Below are positions 35,266-44,075 of a DNA stretch of 64,000 nt, one piece after another. A program made the translations under genes and the position numbers. The DNA comes from Streptomyces sp. MJM8645. Lineage in GTDB: Bacteria > Actinomycetota > Actinomycetes > Streptomycetales > Streptomycetaceae. A model generated the notes under the pieces. The model was not told the DNA's origin, did no database searches, and saw only the letters and a list, made by a program, of their open reading frames with translations. Every line of letters starts with the position of its first letter. The first letter of the stretch is position 1. The stretch lies in NCBI RefSeq assembly GCF_001625365.1, contig NZ_LJJF01000001.1:248001-312000 (forward strand). Reading direction: 5' to 3'.

Positions 35266-36312
35266 TCAGCCGAGGGCGCGGACGGCCGCCAGGACGTCGA
35301 GGCCCAGCTCCGGGTCCGCCTCCTCCGGCAGGCTGACGGACAGCCGGTCGACCAGGCCCACGTACCGCCGGGTCAGCTCGCGGGCGACGTCCTCGACCGG
35401 ACCGGACACCGCGAAGGTGTCGAACACCTCGTCGTCGATCAGTGCGGCCATCTCCGCCCAGCGGCCGCGCACCGAGTGGGTGTGCAGTTCCTCCTGGAGC
35501 CCCTCCCACCCGTGCTGGGCCAGCACCGGACGGTAGGCCGGGGTGGAGGCGTAGAACGCCAGCCGCTCCCGCACCCCGGCCCGGTTGGCCGCCAGTTCCT
35601 CCTCCGTCCGACCGGTGGCGGTCAGCACACTGCCGGCGACCTCGAACGGCCGCGCCGTCCACGGGGCGCCCTCGGCCTCGGCCTGCGCCCGGGCCCCGGT
35701 CAGACCGGGCAGCACCTGCTCGGCCAGGTAGGCGGGCGACGAGAACGGGTGGCTGAGGAACCCGTCGGCCACCGCCCCGGCCGTCCGGGTCATCAGCGGC
35801 CCGACGCCGGCCAGCAGGATCCTCGGCACCCCGGCGGGGACGGGGTCGGGCGAGAAGACCGGCGTCATCATCGTGTGGGTGTAGAACTCGCCCCGGAAGC
35901 GCAGCCGTTCGCCGGTCTGCCAGCTGTGCCAGATCGCCCGCACCGCGTGCACGTACTCGCGCATCCGCGCGGCCGGCCGGTCCCAGGGCATCCCGAAACG
36001 CTTCTCGATGTGCGGCTTGACCTGCGAGCCCAGCCCGATGACGGCCCGTCCGCCGGAGGCCGCGTGCAGCCCCCAGGCCTGGTAGGCGAGCGTCATCGGG
36101 GTGCGGGCGAAGGCCACCGCGATGCCGGTGGCCAGCTCGATCCGCTCGGTCCGGTCGGCGGCGCGGGCCAGCTGGAGGAACGGGTCGTACGCGGTCTCGG
36201 CGACCACCAGGCGGTCCATGCCCCGGCGTTCGGCCCGCTCGGCGGCGTCGAGGATCCCCGCCGGGTGCCCGGAGGCGGTGGCGTCGAGACGGAAGGCGGG
36301 GGGTCGGTGCAT
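35266..36312 (-). CDS. LLM-class (F420-dependent) oxidoreductase
   Basis: A 348-residue luciferase-like monooxygenase-fold protein with a TIM barrel. It shows LDAAERAERRGMDRLVVAETAYDPFLQLA, IELATGIAVAFARTPMTLA and the glycine-rich GGRAVIGLGSQVKPHIEKRFG, the pattern of the mycobacterial/streptomycete F420 family (TIGR03617-like). It probably uses F420 rather than FMN. Start ATG 36312. It stands alone between the GMC operon and the contractile-injection cluster. Confidence 0.88.
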   Translation of the reverse strand: MHRPPAFRLDATASGHPAGILDAAERAERRGMDRLVVAETAYDPFLQLARAADRTERIELATGIAVAFARTPMTLAYQAWGLHAASGGRAVIGLGSQVKPHIEKRFGMPWDRPAARMREYVHAVRAIWHSWQTGERLRFRGEFYTHTMMTPVFSPDPVPAGVPRILLAGVGPLMTRTAGAVADGFLSHPFSSPAYLAEQVLPGLTGARAQAEAEGAPWTARPFEVAGSVLTATGRTEEELAANRAGVRERLAFYASTPAYRPVLAQHGWEGLQEELHTHSVRGRWAEMAALIDDEVFDTFAVSGPVEDVARELTRRYVGLVDRLSVSLPEEADPELGLDVLAAVRALG

Positions 36313-36394
36313 GGCGGTGCTCCTGGGCGCGGGCTGCGGCGGTACCCGGGTAGCCTCCCACGCCAGCACCCGGGCCCACCTCCGCAGCCTGCCC

Positions 36395-37597
36395 TCAGCG
36401 TTTGAAGAACTCCACCTCGGCCAGCGCGATGGGGATTCCGGGCCCCGTCCCGGCGGCGGCGCGGACGACCATCGTCACCTTCACGACGTCGCTGACGCCG
36501 GTCAGCACCGTCTGCGGGCCCGGCTTGTCGTTCAGCGTCACCTTCTGCTCGTGCACCTTGCCGTCCGAGGTCGTCATCCGCAGGTCCAGGGCGGTGGGCC
36601 GGGCCTGCTGCTGGAACTGCTGCGGCTCGGTGGAGGAGCCGGTGTGGATGATGACGTCCACCAGCCGGAACGGGCGGGCGAAGGGGAAGCTGATCGAGTC
36701 CCCGACGTTCGGCGCCCCCCAGTAGGTGTTGCTCAGCCCGTCGACGGTCAGTTTCGCGGGATGGCCCTCGACCTCCGCGCTCGCCGCCGCCCCCGTGGGG
36801 GAGATCGCCGAGGCGTCGCGGAGCTTGTCCAGCACGTCCTCGTAGATGTTCCGCCCCGCCGGGTAGAACAGCACCCCCGCGACCACCAGCGCCGCCAGCA
36901 CGAGCAGTGCGATCATCCGGCGCAGGGTGCGGCCGGAGCCGCCGATGCGCACGCGGCGCCGGAACGGCCAGCGGGTGCGCCACCACGGCAGGGCCGCCAC
37001 GAGTTCGGTGGGGGTCAGCGGCTCCGCGCACCGCCGGCAGAACTTCCGGTCGGGCCGGTTGGGCGTGCCGCACCGGGGGCAGGGCGGGCCGACCTGGGCC
37101 TCGTCGGCCGCGGCCGGGCGGACGATCGGGCGGGGCGCGACGGGCTTGGCGGGCTGCACCGCCACCGGGTCCGCCGCCGGCTGCCGGGCGGCCGTGGGCT
37201 GCGGCGGCACCGCACCGGGGCGGACCGGCGGCACCTCGGAGGCGGGTGCGGGCTTGGGCGTGGCTGCGGGCGCAGCAGCGGGCGCGGCGGCGGACGGCCT
37301 CGCCGGCTCGGCGGGCCGGGCGGCTGGCGGTTCGGCGGGCGCCGCGGACGGCCGCACGGGCGGTTCCTCGCGGGCCGCGCCGACGGGCGGAGCAGCGGGC
37401 GGGGCGGCAGCAGGCGGCGCGGCGGCAGCAGGCGGCGCGGCGGCGGGCGCAGCGGCGGCAGCAGGCGGCCCGGCGGCAGAGCCGGGAGCCGCCGAGGTGG
37501 CGGCAGCCGCCCCCGACCAGCCCAGGTAGGCACCGCAGTTACCGCAGAAGTCGTCCCCGTCCTCGTTGGCCACTCCGCACTCGGGACACGTACGCAT
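36395..37597 (-). CDS. Zinc-ribbon, single-TM, discoidin-like membrane protein of the CIS cluster
   Basis: A 400-residue protein with an N-terminal zinc ribbon (CPEC...CGNC, residues 4-21), a long Ala/Pro-rich disordered stretch, a second zinc ribbon (CPRC...CRRC, about 170-190), one transmembrane helix (MIALLVLAALVVAGVLFY, about 230-248), and a C-terminal discoidin/F5-8-type beta domain (VDGLSNTYWGAP ... VDVIIHTGSS ... VKVTMVVRAA). It should have cytoplasmic ribbons and an extracytoplasmic carbohydrate-binding-like domain. It is the last gene of the CIS operon, three bases after tail protein I. It resembles the membrane-anchor proteins (CisA type) reported with Streptomyces CIS; that assignment is by architecture. 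Confidence 0.75.
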   Translation of the reverse strand: MRTCPECGVANEDGDDFCGNCGAYLGWSGAAAATSAAPGSAAGPPAAAAAPAAAPPAAAAPPAAAPPAAPPVGAAREEPPVRPSAAPAEPPAARPAEPARPSAAAPAAAPAATPKPAPASEVPPVRPGAVPPQPTAARQPAADPVAVQPAKPVAPRPIVRPAAADEAQVGPPCPRCGTPNRPDRKFCRRCAEPLTPTELVAALPWWRTRWPFRRRVRIGGSGRTLRRMIALLVLAALVVAGVLFYPAGRNIYEDVLDKLRDASAISPTGAAASAEVEGHPAKLTVDGLSNTYWGAPNVGDSISFPFARPFRLVDVIIHTGSSTEPQQFQQQARPTALDLRMTTSDGKVHEQKVTLNDKPGPQTVLTGVSDVVKVTMVVRAAAGTGPGIPIALAEVEFFKR

Positions 37598-37600
37598 TGC

Positions 37601-38209
37601 TCAGCTCTCTTCCGCACCGAGTGGACCGAGTGGACCGGATGAACCAGGTGGACCGGACGGACCAGGCGGCCCGGACAGGACCTCCACCCGGCAGGTCAGG
37701 TGCACCGGGCAGGACGCCCGGACGACCGCCAGCACCTGCTCCTCGTCCACCGCCGGGGTGCGCTCGGGCCAGACCCGCACCAGCAGTTCCCCGGAGGGCG
37801 CGGGCGGCAACTCCGCGCCCGCGGTGGTGGACCAGGCCACGCCGCCGCCGTCCACGATCTGCGCGCCGACGCCGAGGATCAGCCGCAGCCGTTCCCGGAG
37901 CCCGCGCCGGGTGCCCCGCCACCGGTGCAGTTCGACCGCGCGGCCGACCACGGCCCGGCGGACCTCCTCCGGCCAGGCCGGGTCGGTCTCGACGGCGACC
38001 CAGTCCGCCAGCCACTCGACGAAGTCGGCCGGGGCCAGGCGCGGTTGGAAGTAGGCGGGCAGGTTGTCCAGGGTGGCGAAGACCGGGGCGAGGACGGTGT
38101 CCAGGCCTGCGGTGAACCGCTGGGCGAAGTCGTCCTCGGCGTAGAGCGCGGGCAGGAGTTCGCCGATCGGATGCGGGCTGGGCAGCCCGGGGACGGCCGC
38201 TCTGCTCAT
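37601..38209 (-). CDS. CIS tail protein I (baseplate wedge)
   Basis: A 202-residue baseplate protein of the phage P2 gpI / Pvc12-type family: LPALYAEDDFAQRFTAGLDTVLAPVFATLDNLPAYFQP and the conserved FVEWLADWVAVETDP are its signature. A collagen-like Gly-Pro-Ser C-terminal tail (PPGPSGPPGSSGPLGPLG) is unusual. The ATG overlaps the stop of the baseplate J gene by four bases. Confidence 0.9.
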   Translation of the reverse strand: MSRAAVPGLPSPHPIGELLPALYAEDDFAQRFTAGLDTVLAPVFATLDNLPAYFQPRLAPADFVEWLADWVAVETDPAWPEEVRRAVVGRAVELHRWRGTRRGLRERLRLILGVGAQIVDGGGVAWSTTAGAELPPAPSGELLVRVWPERTPAVDEEQVLAVVRASCPVHLTCRVEVLSGPPGPSGPPGSSGPLGPLGAEES

Positions 38210-40167
38210 CGCTGACCGTCCGCCGGGAGCGCGGCGACCACGACCTGGTGCTGGTGCGAGAAGACCAGCGCGTCCGGGGCGACGTCGACCCGTTCGGCGG
38301 GCGCGCCCCGGCGCCCGGTGATCGGATCCGCCGGGAAGAGCCGCAGTTCCTCGACCGCCGTGACCCCGGCCACCTGCTGGAGCACCGCGAACACCTCCCC
38401 GTACTGCACGGCCCGGCCGAACGGCCAGCCCCTTCCGTCGGCGCCGCCGCGCAGCGGGTTGAGGTGCCGGAACAGGGCCGCGAGCGCCGCCTCCCGGACC
38501 CGGTCGCCGTCCGGGGAGCGGGTCGCGAGCCGGGCGACCACCGTCACCCCCTGGTAGTCGGGCGGTTGGACGACGAGCCGGGTGCCGACGAGCCGCCGCT
38601 CGTCCAGGGCCGACGCGATGGCCGACAGCACCTGCTCGCCGGGGATCAGCTGCTCGAACCGCAGGCGGTCGCCCTCGTCCGCGACCGCGTCGGGGACCAC
38701 CAGCACCCGCACCGCGCCCGCCTCCCCGGCGACGGCCGGCGCGCAGCGCACCCGGGCCGCCGAGGGGGCGGCCTGCCGGGCGATCAGCTCGAAGTCCCCG
38801 GCGGTGACGGCCCGTTCCTGGAGCCGCAGCAGGTGGGGGGCGCGCACCTTGGCGTTCTCCACCGTCTCGCCGTCGACCCCGCCCCTGGCCGCCTCGCGGT
38901 TGTCGACCCTGGCCACGTACGGGACGGAGCTGCGCAGCACCGTGATCGTCGCCCGGGCGACGTTCCCGGCGGTGCCGCCGCCCGTGCGGTAGTGCGGTAC
39001 CCGCAGGTGTGCGCCCTTGGGCGGCACCGCGCCGAAGGCGTGCAGGCCTCCGTCGGGTTCCCGGACGGCGGGCGGGAACGCGAACTCGCCCGTGGTCGCG
39101 TCGATCACCACGTGCCGGTCGGTCGGCGCCGAGTCGCCGAAGTGCTCGACGGCCGTCCACCGCTCCCAGCCGTCGCCGGCCGCGACCTCGACCACCGGGG
39201 GCCCGCCGTCGAGCAGGACGGGCGGCCTGGCGAGCCGGAAGCGCTGGCCCGCGACGCCCTCCGAGGTGCCGAGCGGCGCGTCGGTCACGGTCTGGGCGTG
39301 CACGACAGTCGCGGTGCCGCCGACCGTGAACACCTCCGCGCGGCGGATCGTCGGGGACTCCGCGTAGAACGGCTGGCCCGGCTCCGGCGCGGACACCCGG
39401 CAGCGCAGCCAGCCCGCCCGGCGCCCGGCGACCACCGAGGCGACCTGCCCGGCGGGCACGAACACCACCACCTCACCGGGCCGGTTGAGGCCGCCGGTGG
39501 TGTCGGAGCCGGTCTCGCAGGCGATCCACCGCGCGCCGTCCCACACCTCCCACGCCAGCGGGGGCTGGCGCGGGTCGACGCCGACGCCCTCGACCCGGCT
39601 GTCCAGCCGGACGACGAGGATGCAGCGCGGCACGACGACGGGCAGCGCGAACAGCATGGCGTCCCCGACCTGGGGGCGCGGCTGGAAGCACGGCACGTCC
39701 ACCCCGTCGGCCAGCCGCGCCGTGGCGTCGGTCTGCTCCCCCGCGGCGGAGACGGTGACCAGCCGGTCGAGGGAGCTGGGGACGACGGGCAGGTCCTCGG
39801 CGGTGGAGAACACCACCGCCTCCTCGGTCTCGGTCCGCAGCGTGGACACCTCGGTGCCCGCCCGCAGCAGCACCGTCTCGGGCTGCGGGGCCGACAGCCA
39901 GAAGTCGACCTCCGCGGTCGCCGCGGCCGGCGGGAAGAGCCGGACGCCCAGCAGGTCGAGGAAGGCGGAGTAGTTCTTCTCCGGCACCCGGTTCAGCCGG
40001 TAGAGCAGCTGGTCCACCATGTACGCGAAGGTCTCGATCAGGGTGACCCCGGGGTCGGACACGTTGTGGTCGGTCCACTCCGGGGCCCGCTGTTGGACGA
40101 ACCGCTTGGCCTCGTCGACGAGTTGCTGGAACCGGCGGTCGTCCAGGTTCGGGGAGGGCAGCGCCAT
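38206..40167 (-). CDS. CIS baseplate protein J
   Basis: A 653-residue baseplate J-like wedge protein (Pvc11/gpJ/gp6 family). The N-terminus RFQQLVDEAKRFVQQRAPEWTDHNVSDPGVTLIETFAYMVDQLLYRLNRV is diagnostic of the family and the C-terminal portion GVTVVARL... LAALFRHLNPLRGG is the usual gpJ end. It forms the iris ring of the baseplate with gpI. The start overlaps the stop of the gp25 gene by one base. Confidence 0.93.
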   Translation of the reverse strand: MALPSPNLDDRRFQQLVDEAKRFVQQRAPEWTDHNVSDPGVTLIETFAYMVDQLLYRLNRVPEKNYSAFLDLLGVRLFPPAAATAEVDFWLSAPQPETVLLRAGTEVSTLRTETEEAVVFSTAEDLPVVPSSLDRLVTVSAAGEQTDATARLADGVDVPCFQPRPQVGDAMLFALPVVVPRCILVVRLDSRVEGVGVDPRQPPLAWEVWDGARWIACETGSDTTGGLNRPGEVVVFVPAGQVASVVAGRRAGWLRCRVSAPEPGQPFYAESPTIRRAEVFTVGGTATVVHAQTVTDAPLGTSEGVAGQRFRLARPPVLLDGGPPVVEVAAGDGWERWTAVEHFGDSAPTDRHVVIDATTGEFAFPPAVREPDGGLHAFGAVPPKGAHLRVPHYRTGGGTAGNVARATITVLRSSVPYVARVDNREAARGGVDGETVENAKVRAPHLLRLQERAVTAGDFELIARQAAPSAARVRCAPAVAGEAGAVRVLVVPDAVADEGDRLRFEQLIPGEQVLSAIASALDERRLVGTRLVVQPPDYQGVTVVARLATRSPDGDRVREAALAALFRHLNPLRGGADGRGWPFGRAVQYGEVFAVLQQVAGVTAVEELRLFPADPITGRRGAPAERVDVAPDALVFSHQHQVVVAALPADGQR

Positions 40168-40619
40168 CAGCTCGCTCCCCCGGTCACGCCCAGGGCACCC
40201 GGGACGTCCTGGACGTCCGGGGCGTCCGGCGAGCTCGGGATGGTGTAGAAGGGAAAGACCAGGTTGCGGCGGTCGTTGGTGGACCGCACGGTGTAGTGGA
40301 CGTCGATGTAGAGCGTGCCGTCGTCGACGGTGTCGAAGGCGATCACGACGTCGTCCACCTCGATCCGCGGCTCCCAGCGTTCCAGCGCGGTGCGCACCTC
40401 GCGCGCGATCCGGCCCGCCGTGCCGCCGTCGCTCGGCGCGAACACGTACTCGTGGATGCCGCAGCCGAACTCCGGGCGCATCGGCCGCTCCCCGGGGGCG
40501 GTGCCGAGGATCAGCCGGATGGCCTCCTCGATCTCCCGGTCCCGGTCCACCATGCCGATGCCGCCGGTGGCGTTCACCCGCAGCGGGAAGGCCCAGCCTC
40601 GCCCGATGAAGCCGCTCAC
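40167..40619 (-). CDS. CIS baseplate protein gp25/GPW
   Basis: A 150-residue gp25-like (GPW) baseplate protein: EIEEAIRLILGTAPGERPMRPEFGCGIHEYVF with the conserved EFG-containing core (MRPEFG). gp25 nucleates sheath assembly on the baseplate. Starts at GTG 40619, overlapping the PAAR stop by four bases. Confidence 0.93.
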   Translation of the reverse strand: MSGFIGRGWAFPLRVNATGGIGMVDRDREIEEAIRLILGTAPGERPMRPEFGCGIHEYVFAPSDGGTAGRIAREVRTALERWEPRIEVDDVVIAFDTVDDGTLYIDVHYTVRSTNDRRNLVFPFYTIPSSPDAPDVQDVPGALGVTGGAS

Positions 40620-40927
40620 GCGACGCCCCCGATCAGCACGTTGAGGGCGCCGGTGACGATCTTCGCGCCGCAGGCCGTCTGGTCACCCATCCGCGCCGCG
40701 GGCAGCCCCCCGATCAGGACCAGGCCCCCGGCCGCCGCCTTGGGGCTGGGCATGACGACGTTGCCGGGCCCGAGTTCCACGTGCGGCACGCACACGTGCA
40801 GGCTGCCGGTGACGGCGGCCGGGCGGCCGCCGATCAGCACGGTCGCCGCCGCGAGGGCGCCTGGTGGCGGGGTGGTGATGGCACCGCCGTCGCTGGTGGT
40901 GTCACCCATCCGGGCTGCGGGGGGCAT
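40616..40927 (-). CDS. PAAR-like spike tip protein
   Basis: A 103-residue PAAR-domain protein: PPAARMGDTTS at the start, LPAARMGDQTACG near the end, with repeated IGGRPAA/IGGLPAA and GALNVLIGG. It should cap the VgrG-like spike and sharpen the tip. ATG 40927 has GGAG upstream. Confidence 0.9.
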   Translation of the reverse strand: MPPAARMGDTTSDGGAITTPPPGALAAATVLIGGRPAAVTGSLHVCVPHVELGPGNVVMPSPKAAAGGLVLIGGLPAARMGDQTACGAKIVTGALNVLIGGVA

Positions 40928-41002
40928 CTGCGTTCTCCAATCGGATGGTTCGAGGGGGCCGGAGGGTCTAGCCGTACTGACGGTGGTTCAGCTGACGGTG
41001 AC

Positions 41003-42784
41003 TCAGTTGATGCGCACGAGAGCCGCCTTGAGCACCGCCAGCGCGCCGCCGTCCACGGTGACCCCCGTACGGCCGGTGACGTTCACCGATCCCCCGCGTA
41101 GGTTCACCGCCCCGGCGCCGGCGTCGATGGTGATGCCGGTGGAGGACAGCCGCACCGAACTCGCCGCCGCCGCACCGGCCGCGCCGAAGACGGTCAGGAC
41201 GATCTCGCCGCGCTGCTCGTCCAGCCGCACCTCCAGCTTCCGGTCCCCGCTGGCCAGCCGGACGCCGGACTGGCCGCCCGGCACGTCCAGCAGTTCCAGG
41301 CGGTGGCCCGAACGGGAGACCAGCGAGCGGCGGTTGACCTTCCCGCCGGCCGGGTCGACCAGCGGCACCTCGTGCGGCGAGGGCTTGTCGACGCCGTTGT
41401 AGAGGCCGCCCAGCACGTACGGGCTGTCCAGGCTGCCCTGCTCGAAGCCGACCAGCACCTCGTCGTTCACCTCGGGGCTGAACACACCGCCGCCGCCCTG
41501 CCCGCCCCACTGAACGGTGCGCACCCAGTCGGAGACGTAGGTGTCGTCCAGCCACGGGAACTTCAGCCGCACCCAGCCGCGTTGCGCGCCCCCCGGCTCC
41601 CGGATGTCGGTGACCACGGCGACGGCCAGACCGGGCATCCGCGGCCCGCGCGGCACCGCACTGCCCCCGGCGACGAGCCCCGCGAGGGAGCGGTCCGGCG
41701 CCGCGCTGACCACCACAGTCGTCCGGTAGCCGCGGAAGGGCTCCAGCAGGTGGCGCACCGCGGTGGCCGTGTAGCGGCCCGAGAAGGCGGCGCCGACGTT
41801 GCCCAGGGCGACCGGAACGCCCGCCCGCAGCTTCGGGTTGCCCTCGACGACCACCTCCAGCTCGCCGAACCCGGCGGCCACCGAGGCGGCGACCGACCCG
41901 GCCGCGGCCGCCGTCTCCGCCTGCGTGCGGTACGGGGTGTCGGTGACGGTCATCCGCGCCTGCCCCGAGAAGGCGGCGGCCGCCGTCGACGGGCTCATCC
42001 CGGGCCGCACCGTCTCGCTGGCCACCGACGGCTCCGTGGCGACCAGGGCCTTCTTGGTGAGGACGTTCCAGCCGCGCACCTCGACGGTGTCCGCCCCGCC
42101 GCCGCCCGTCAGCACACCGCGCAGCTCCAGCAGGTTGCGGCCGTACTCCAGGACCAGCGGGTTCTGCGGAGCGGGCGTCGAGGGGGCCGGGGCCGAGGAG
42201 GCCTGCTCGGGCTTGACGAACTCCAGCAGCCCCTCGTCGTCCGCCCGCACCTGCGCGCCGCTCTCCTGCGCCAGGTACTGGAGGAACTCCCAGTCCGAGA
42301 CGTTGGCCTGCGACAGCTGCTCGTGGACGACGGGGAACGCGTCGACCCGGCCGCAACCGAGCCCGGCGCCCGCGGCGACCTGACGGACGATGTCCGCCGT
42401 CGACATGTTGCGGAACGCCTTCACCCGGCGCCCGCGCATCAGCCGGTGGGTGATGGCGGACGCCCGCACCACGGTGAACGAGCCGGTGGTGTCCACGTCC
42501 AGCTCCAGCGCCGTCACCTCGCCGGTGAACAGCCGCACCTGCGCGTTGCCCTGCACCGTCATCACGGAGACCCGCAGCCGGGTGCCGATGGTGACCCCGG
42601 TCGCGGAGAGGAAGGTGTGGTCCGCGTCGCGGAACATCAGCACGGCCGTGTCGGGCAGGCCCGTGCTCTCCTCGATGTCGCAGGAGACCAGCTGGGCCGC
42701 CCAGACCGGCGGCAGCGGGCCGGGCGCCTCGACGATCGGATCCGCGGCGAAGGAGCGGCCGCCGCGTGCCTCGGGAGTGGTCAT
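41003..42784 (-). CDS. VgrG-like CIS spike protein
   Basis: A 593-residue spike (Pvc8/VgrG family: gp27-like then gp5 OB-fold). The gp27-like hub covers about residues 10-370; the gp5-like OB part has GLAVAVVTDIREPGGAQRGWVRLKFPWLDD, SDWVRTVQWGGQGGGGVFSPEVNDEVLVGFEQG, DSPYVLGGLYNG; the end is a beta-helical needle (STGITIDAGAGAVNLRGGSVNVTGRTG). No C-terminal effector extension is present. The ATG overlaps the LysM gene stop. Confidence 0.93.
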   Translation of the reverse strand: MTTPEARGGRSFAADPIVEAPGPLPPVWAAQLVSCDIEESTGLPDTAVLMFRDADHTFLSATGVTIGTRLRVSVMTVQGNAQVRLFTGEVTALELDVDTTGSFTVVRASAITHRLMRGRRVKAFRNMSTADIVRQVAAGAGLGCGRVDAFPVVHEQLSQANVSDWEFLQYLAQESGAQVRADDEGLLEFVKPEQASSAPAPSTPAPQNPLVLEYGRNLLELRGVLTGGGGADTVEVRGWNVLTKKALVATEPSVASETVRPGMSPSTAAAAFSGQARMTVTDTPYRTQAETAAAAGSVAASVAAGFGELEVVVEGNPKLRAGVPVALGNVGAAFSGRYTATAVRHLLEPFRGYRTTVVVSAAPDRSLAGLVAGGSAVPRGPRMPGLAVAVVTDIREPGGAQRGWVRLKFPWLDDTYVSDWVRTVQWGGQGGGGVFSPEVNDEVLVGFEQGSLDSPYVLGGLYNGVDKPSPHEVPLVDPAGGKVNRRSLVSRSGHRLELLDVPGGQSGVRLASGDRKLEVRLDEQRGEIVLTVFGAAGAAAASSVRLSSTGITIDAGAGAVNLRGGSVNVTGRTGVTVDGGALAVLKAALVRIN

Positions 42785-43500
42785 GACCGCCCTCCTCGGG
42801 TGGGCTCGTCGATCCCCGGCACGATCAGTTCCACCCCGGGGACGAGCACCATCGGGTCGTCGATGTCGTTGGCCTCGGCGATGGTGCGCCAGGCGGTCGC
42901 GTCGCCGTACTCGCGCCAGGCGAGCAGCGGCAGGCTGTCGCCCGCGATCACCCGGTGGGTGCTGCGCGCCTCCATCGAGCCGGAGGTCGGGTTCTGGCCC
43001 GGCGTGTCGACACTGGCCTCGTCGATGGTGAACGAGCAGGTGGCCCGCAGCGGCTTGCCGTCGACGTCGAACAGCGAGTAGGTGACCTGAAGGCCGGTCA
43101 GCACGCCGTTGAACGACGTCGTCGACGACGTGCCCCAGTCCAGCCGGATCCACGGGCTCGCCGGCTTCTTGCGCGCCAGGCTGGCCGGAGTCGGCACACA
43201 GGCCGTCATCAGCTGCTCCACCGCCTTTTCCACGGAGTCGTCATGGGTCGCCGTCGCATCGAGGAACACCTCCATGGACAGCGAGCGGGGCCCGCTGCCG
43301 ACGAACTCGGGCAGCGCGGACTCGGCGGCCATCCGGGACGGGGTGCGGCGCCACTCCGAGGACTTCCGCAGCACCAGGCTCGACGGGTTGAACTGAAGCG
43401 GGAGCCTCGCGATCACCCCGCCGGGCTGGGCACCGACCGTCGCCGGCGGCTCCATGATGGCCAGTTGGGCCCGGGTGACACTCGCGGGGACGTCTGACAT
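42781..43500 (-). CDS. LysM-containing CIS hub adaptor
   Basis: A 239-residue protein of the Pvc7/gp53-like type. The N-terminal part (LPLQFNPSSLVLRKSSEWRRTP) is the conserved CIS region; the C-terminus is a LysM domain (HRVIAGDSLPLLAWREYGDATAWRTIAEAN ... VLVPGVELIVP). It links the tube to the spike in related systems. Confidence 0.88.
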   Translation of the reverse strand: MSDVPASVTRAQLAIMEPPATVGAQPGGVIARLPLQFNPSSLVLRKSSEWRRTPSRMAAESALPEFVGSGPRSLSMEVFLDATATHDDSVEKAVEQLMTACVPTPASLARKKPASPWIRLDWGTSSTTSFNGVLTGLQVTYSLFDVDGKPLRATCSFTIDEASVDTPGQNPTSGSMEARSTHRVIAGDSLPLLAWREYGDATAWRTIAEANDIDDPMVLVPGVELIVPGIDEPTRGGRS

Positions 43501-43558
43501 CCCGCACCTCCTTCCGTTCGTCGTCCGATGGGTGGCCTGCGCCGGGTGCGGCGCGCCG

Positions 43559-43987
43559 TCACGATGACGGGCGCAGCCCGGCGTGGGCGATCTCCAGGGA
43601 CTCCATCGCCGCCTGCGAGTTCGCCGGGTCGAACGACGGGCCCTGCCAGCGGACGGGCACGATGCCGAGCACCTGCCAGCTGACGATGGGGCTCAGGTCG
43701 GGCCGCAGGGCCACGATTTCACCGTTCTTGGGCTGGACCCGCCGCACGGTCTCGTCCAGCCAGCGGGCGATCTTGACGGTGTCCGCGGTGACCGCGCGGG
43801 TGAGCGTGATGTTCGACCAGGTGATCCGGCCCGGCAACTGCCAGGAGAACCCGTTGTTGCCGCCCTCGGCGTACTGGTGGATCTCGACCTCGGCGCCCAG
43901 CCCCGAGCACGTCGTGAACTCGCCCAGATCGTTGCCACCGATCGTGAGCTTGAAGAACACGCTCGTCGCGAAGATGTTGTCGGTCAT
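43559..43987 (-). CDS. CIS tube protein 2 (tube initiator)
   Basis: A 142-residue tail-tube-family protein (Pvc1/Pvc5, gp19-like): FFKLTIGGNDLGEFTTCSGLGAEVEIHQYAEGG and the end SFDPANSQAAMESLEIAHAGL are typical. Because it stands next to the LysM adaptor and spike, it is probably the first tube ring. GGAGG precedes the ATG. Confidence 0.88.
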   Translation of the reverse strand: MTDNIFATSVFFKLTIGGNDLGEFTTCSGLGAEVEIHQYAEGGNNGFSWQLPGRITWSNITLTRAVTADTVKIARWLDETVRRVQPKNGEIVALRPDLSPIVSWQVLGIVPVRWQGPSFDPANSQAAMESLEIAHAGLRPSS

Positions 43988-44014
43988 TCCTGCCTCCGTC
44001 GCCCTGCCCGCCTA

Positions 44015-44042
44015 CCACCTGCCACCTGCCACCTGCCACCTG
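44015..44042. repeat. CCACCTG heptamer tandem repeat
   Basis: Four perfect head-to-tail copies of CCACCTG, plus a partial fifth, in the 88-base gap between the 1267-aa protein gene stop and tube protein 2. It is a slippage-prone microsatellite in the CIS operon leader. Confidence 0.9.
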
Positions 44043-44075
44043 CCACTGCCCGTCTGCCCACCGCGCCCCGAGCGC

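Noticed and set aside
44015-44042. CRISPR-like repeat
   Set aside because: Units are 7 bases with no spacers.
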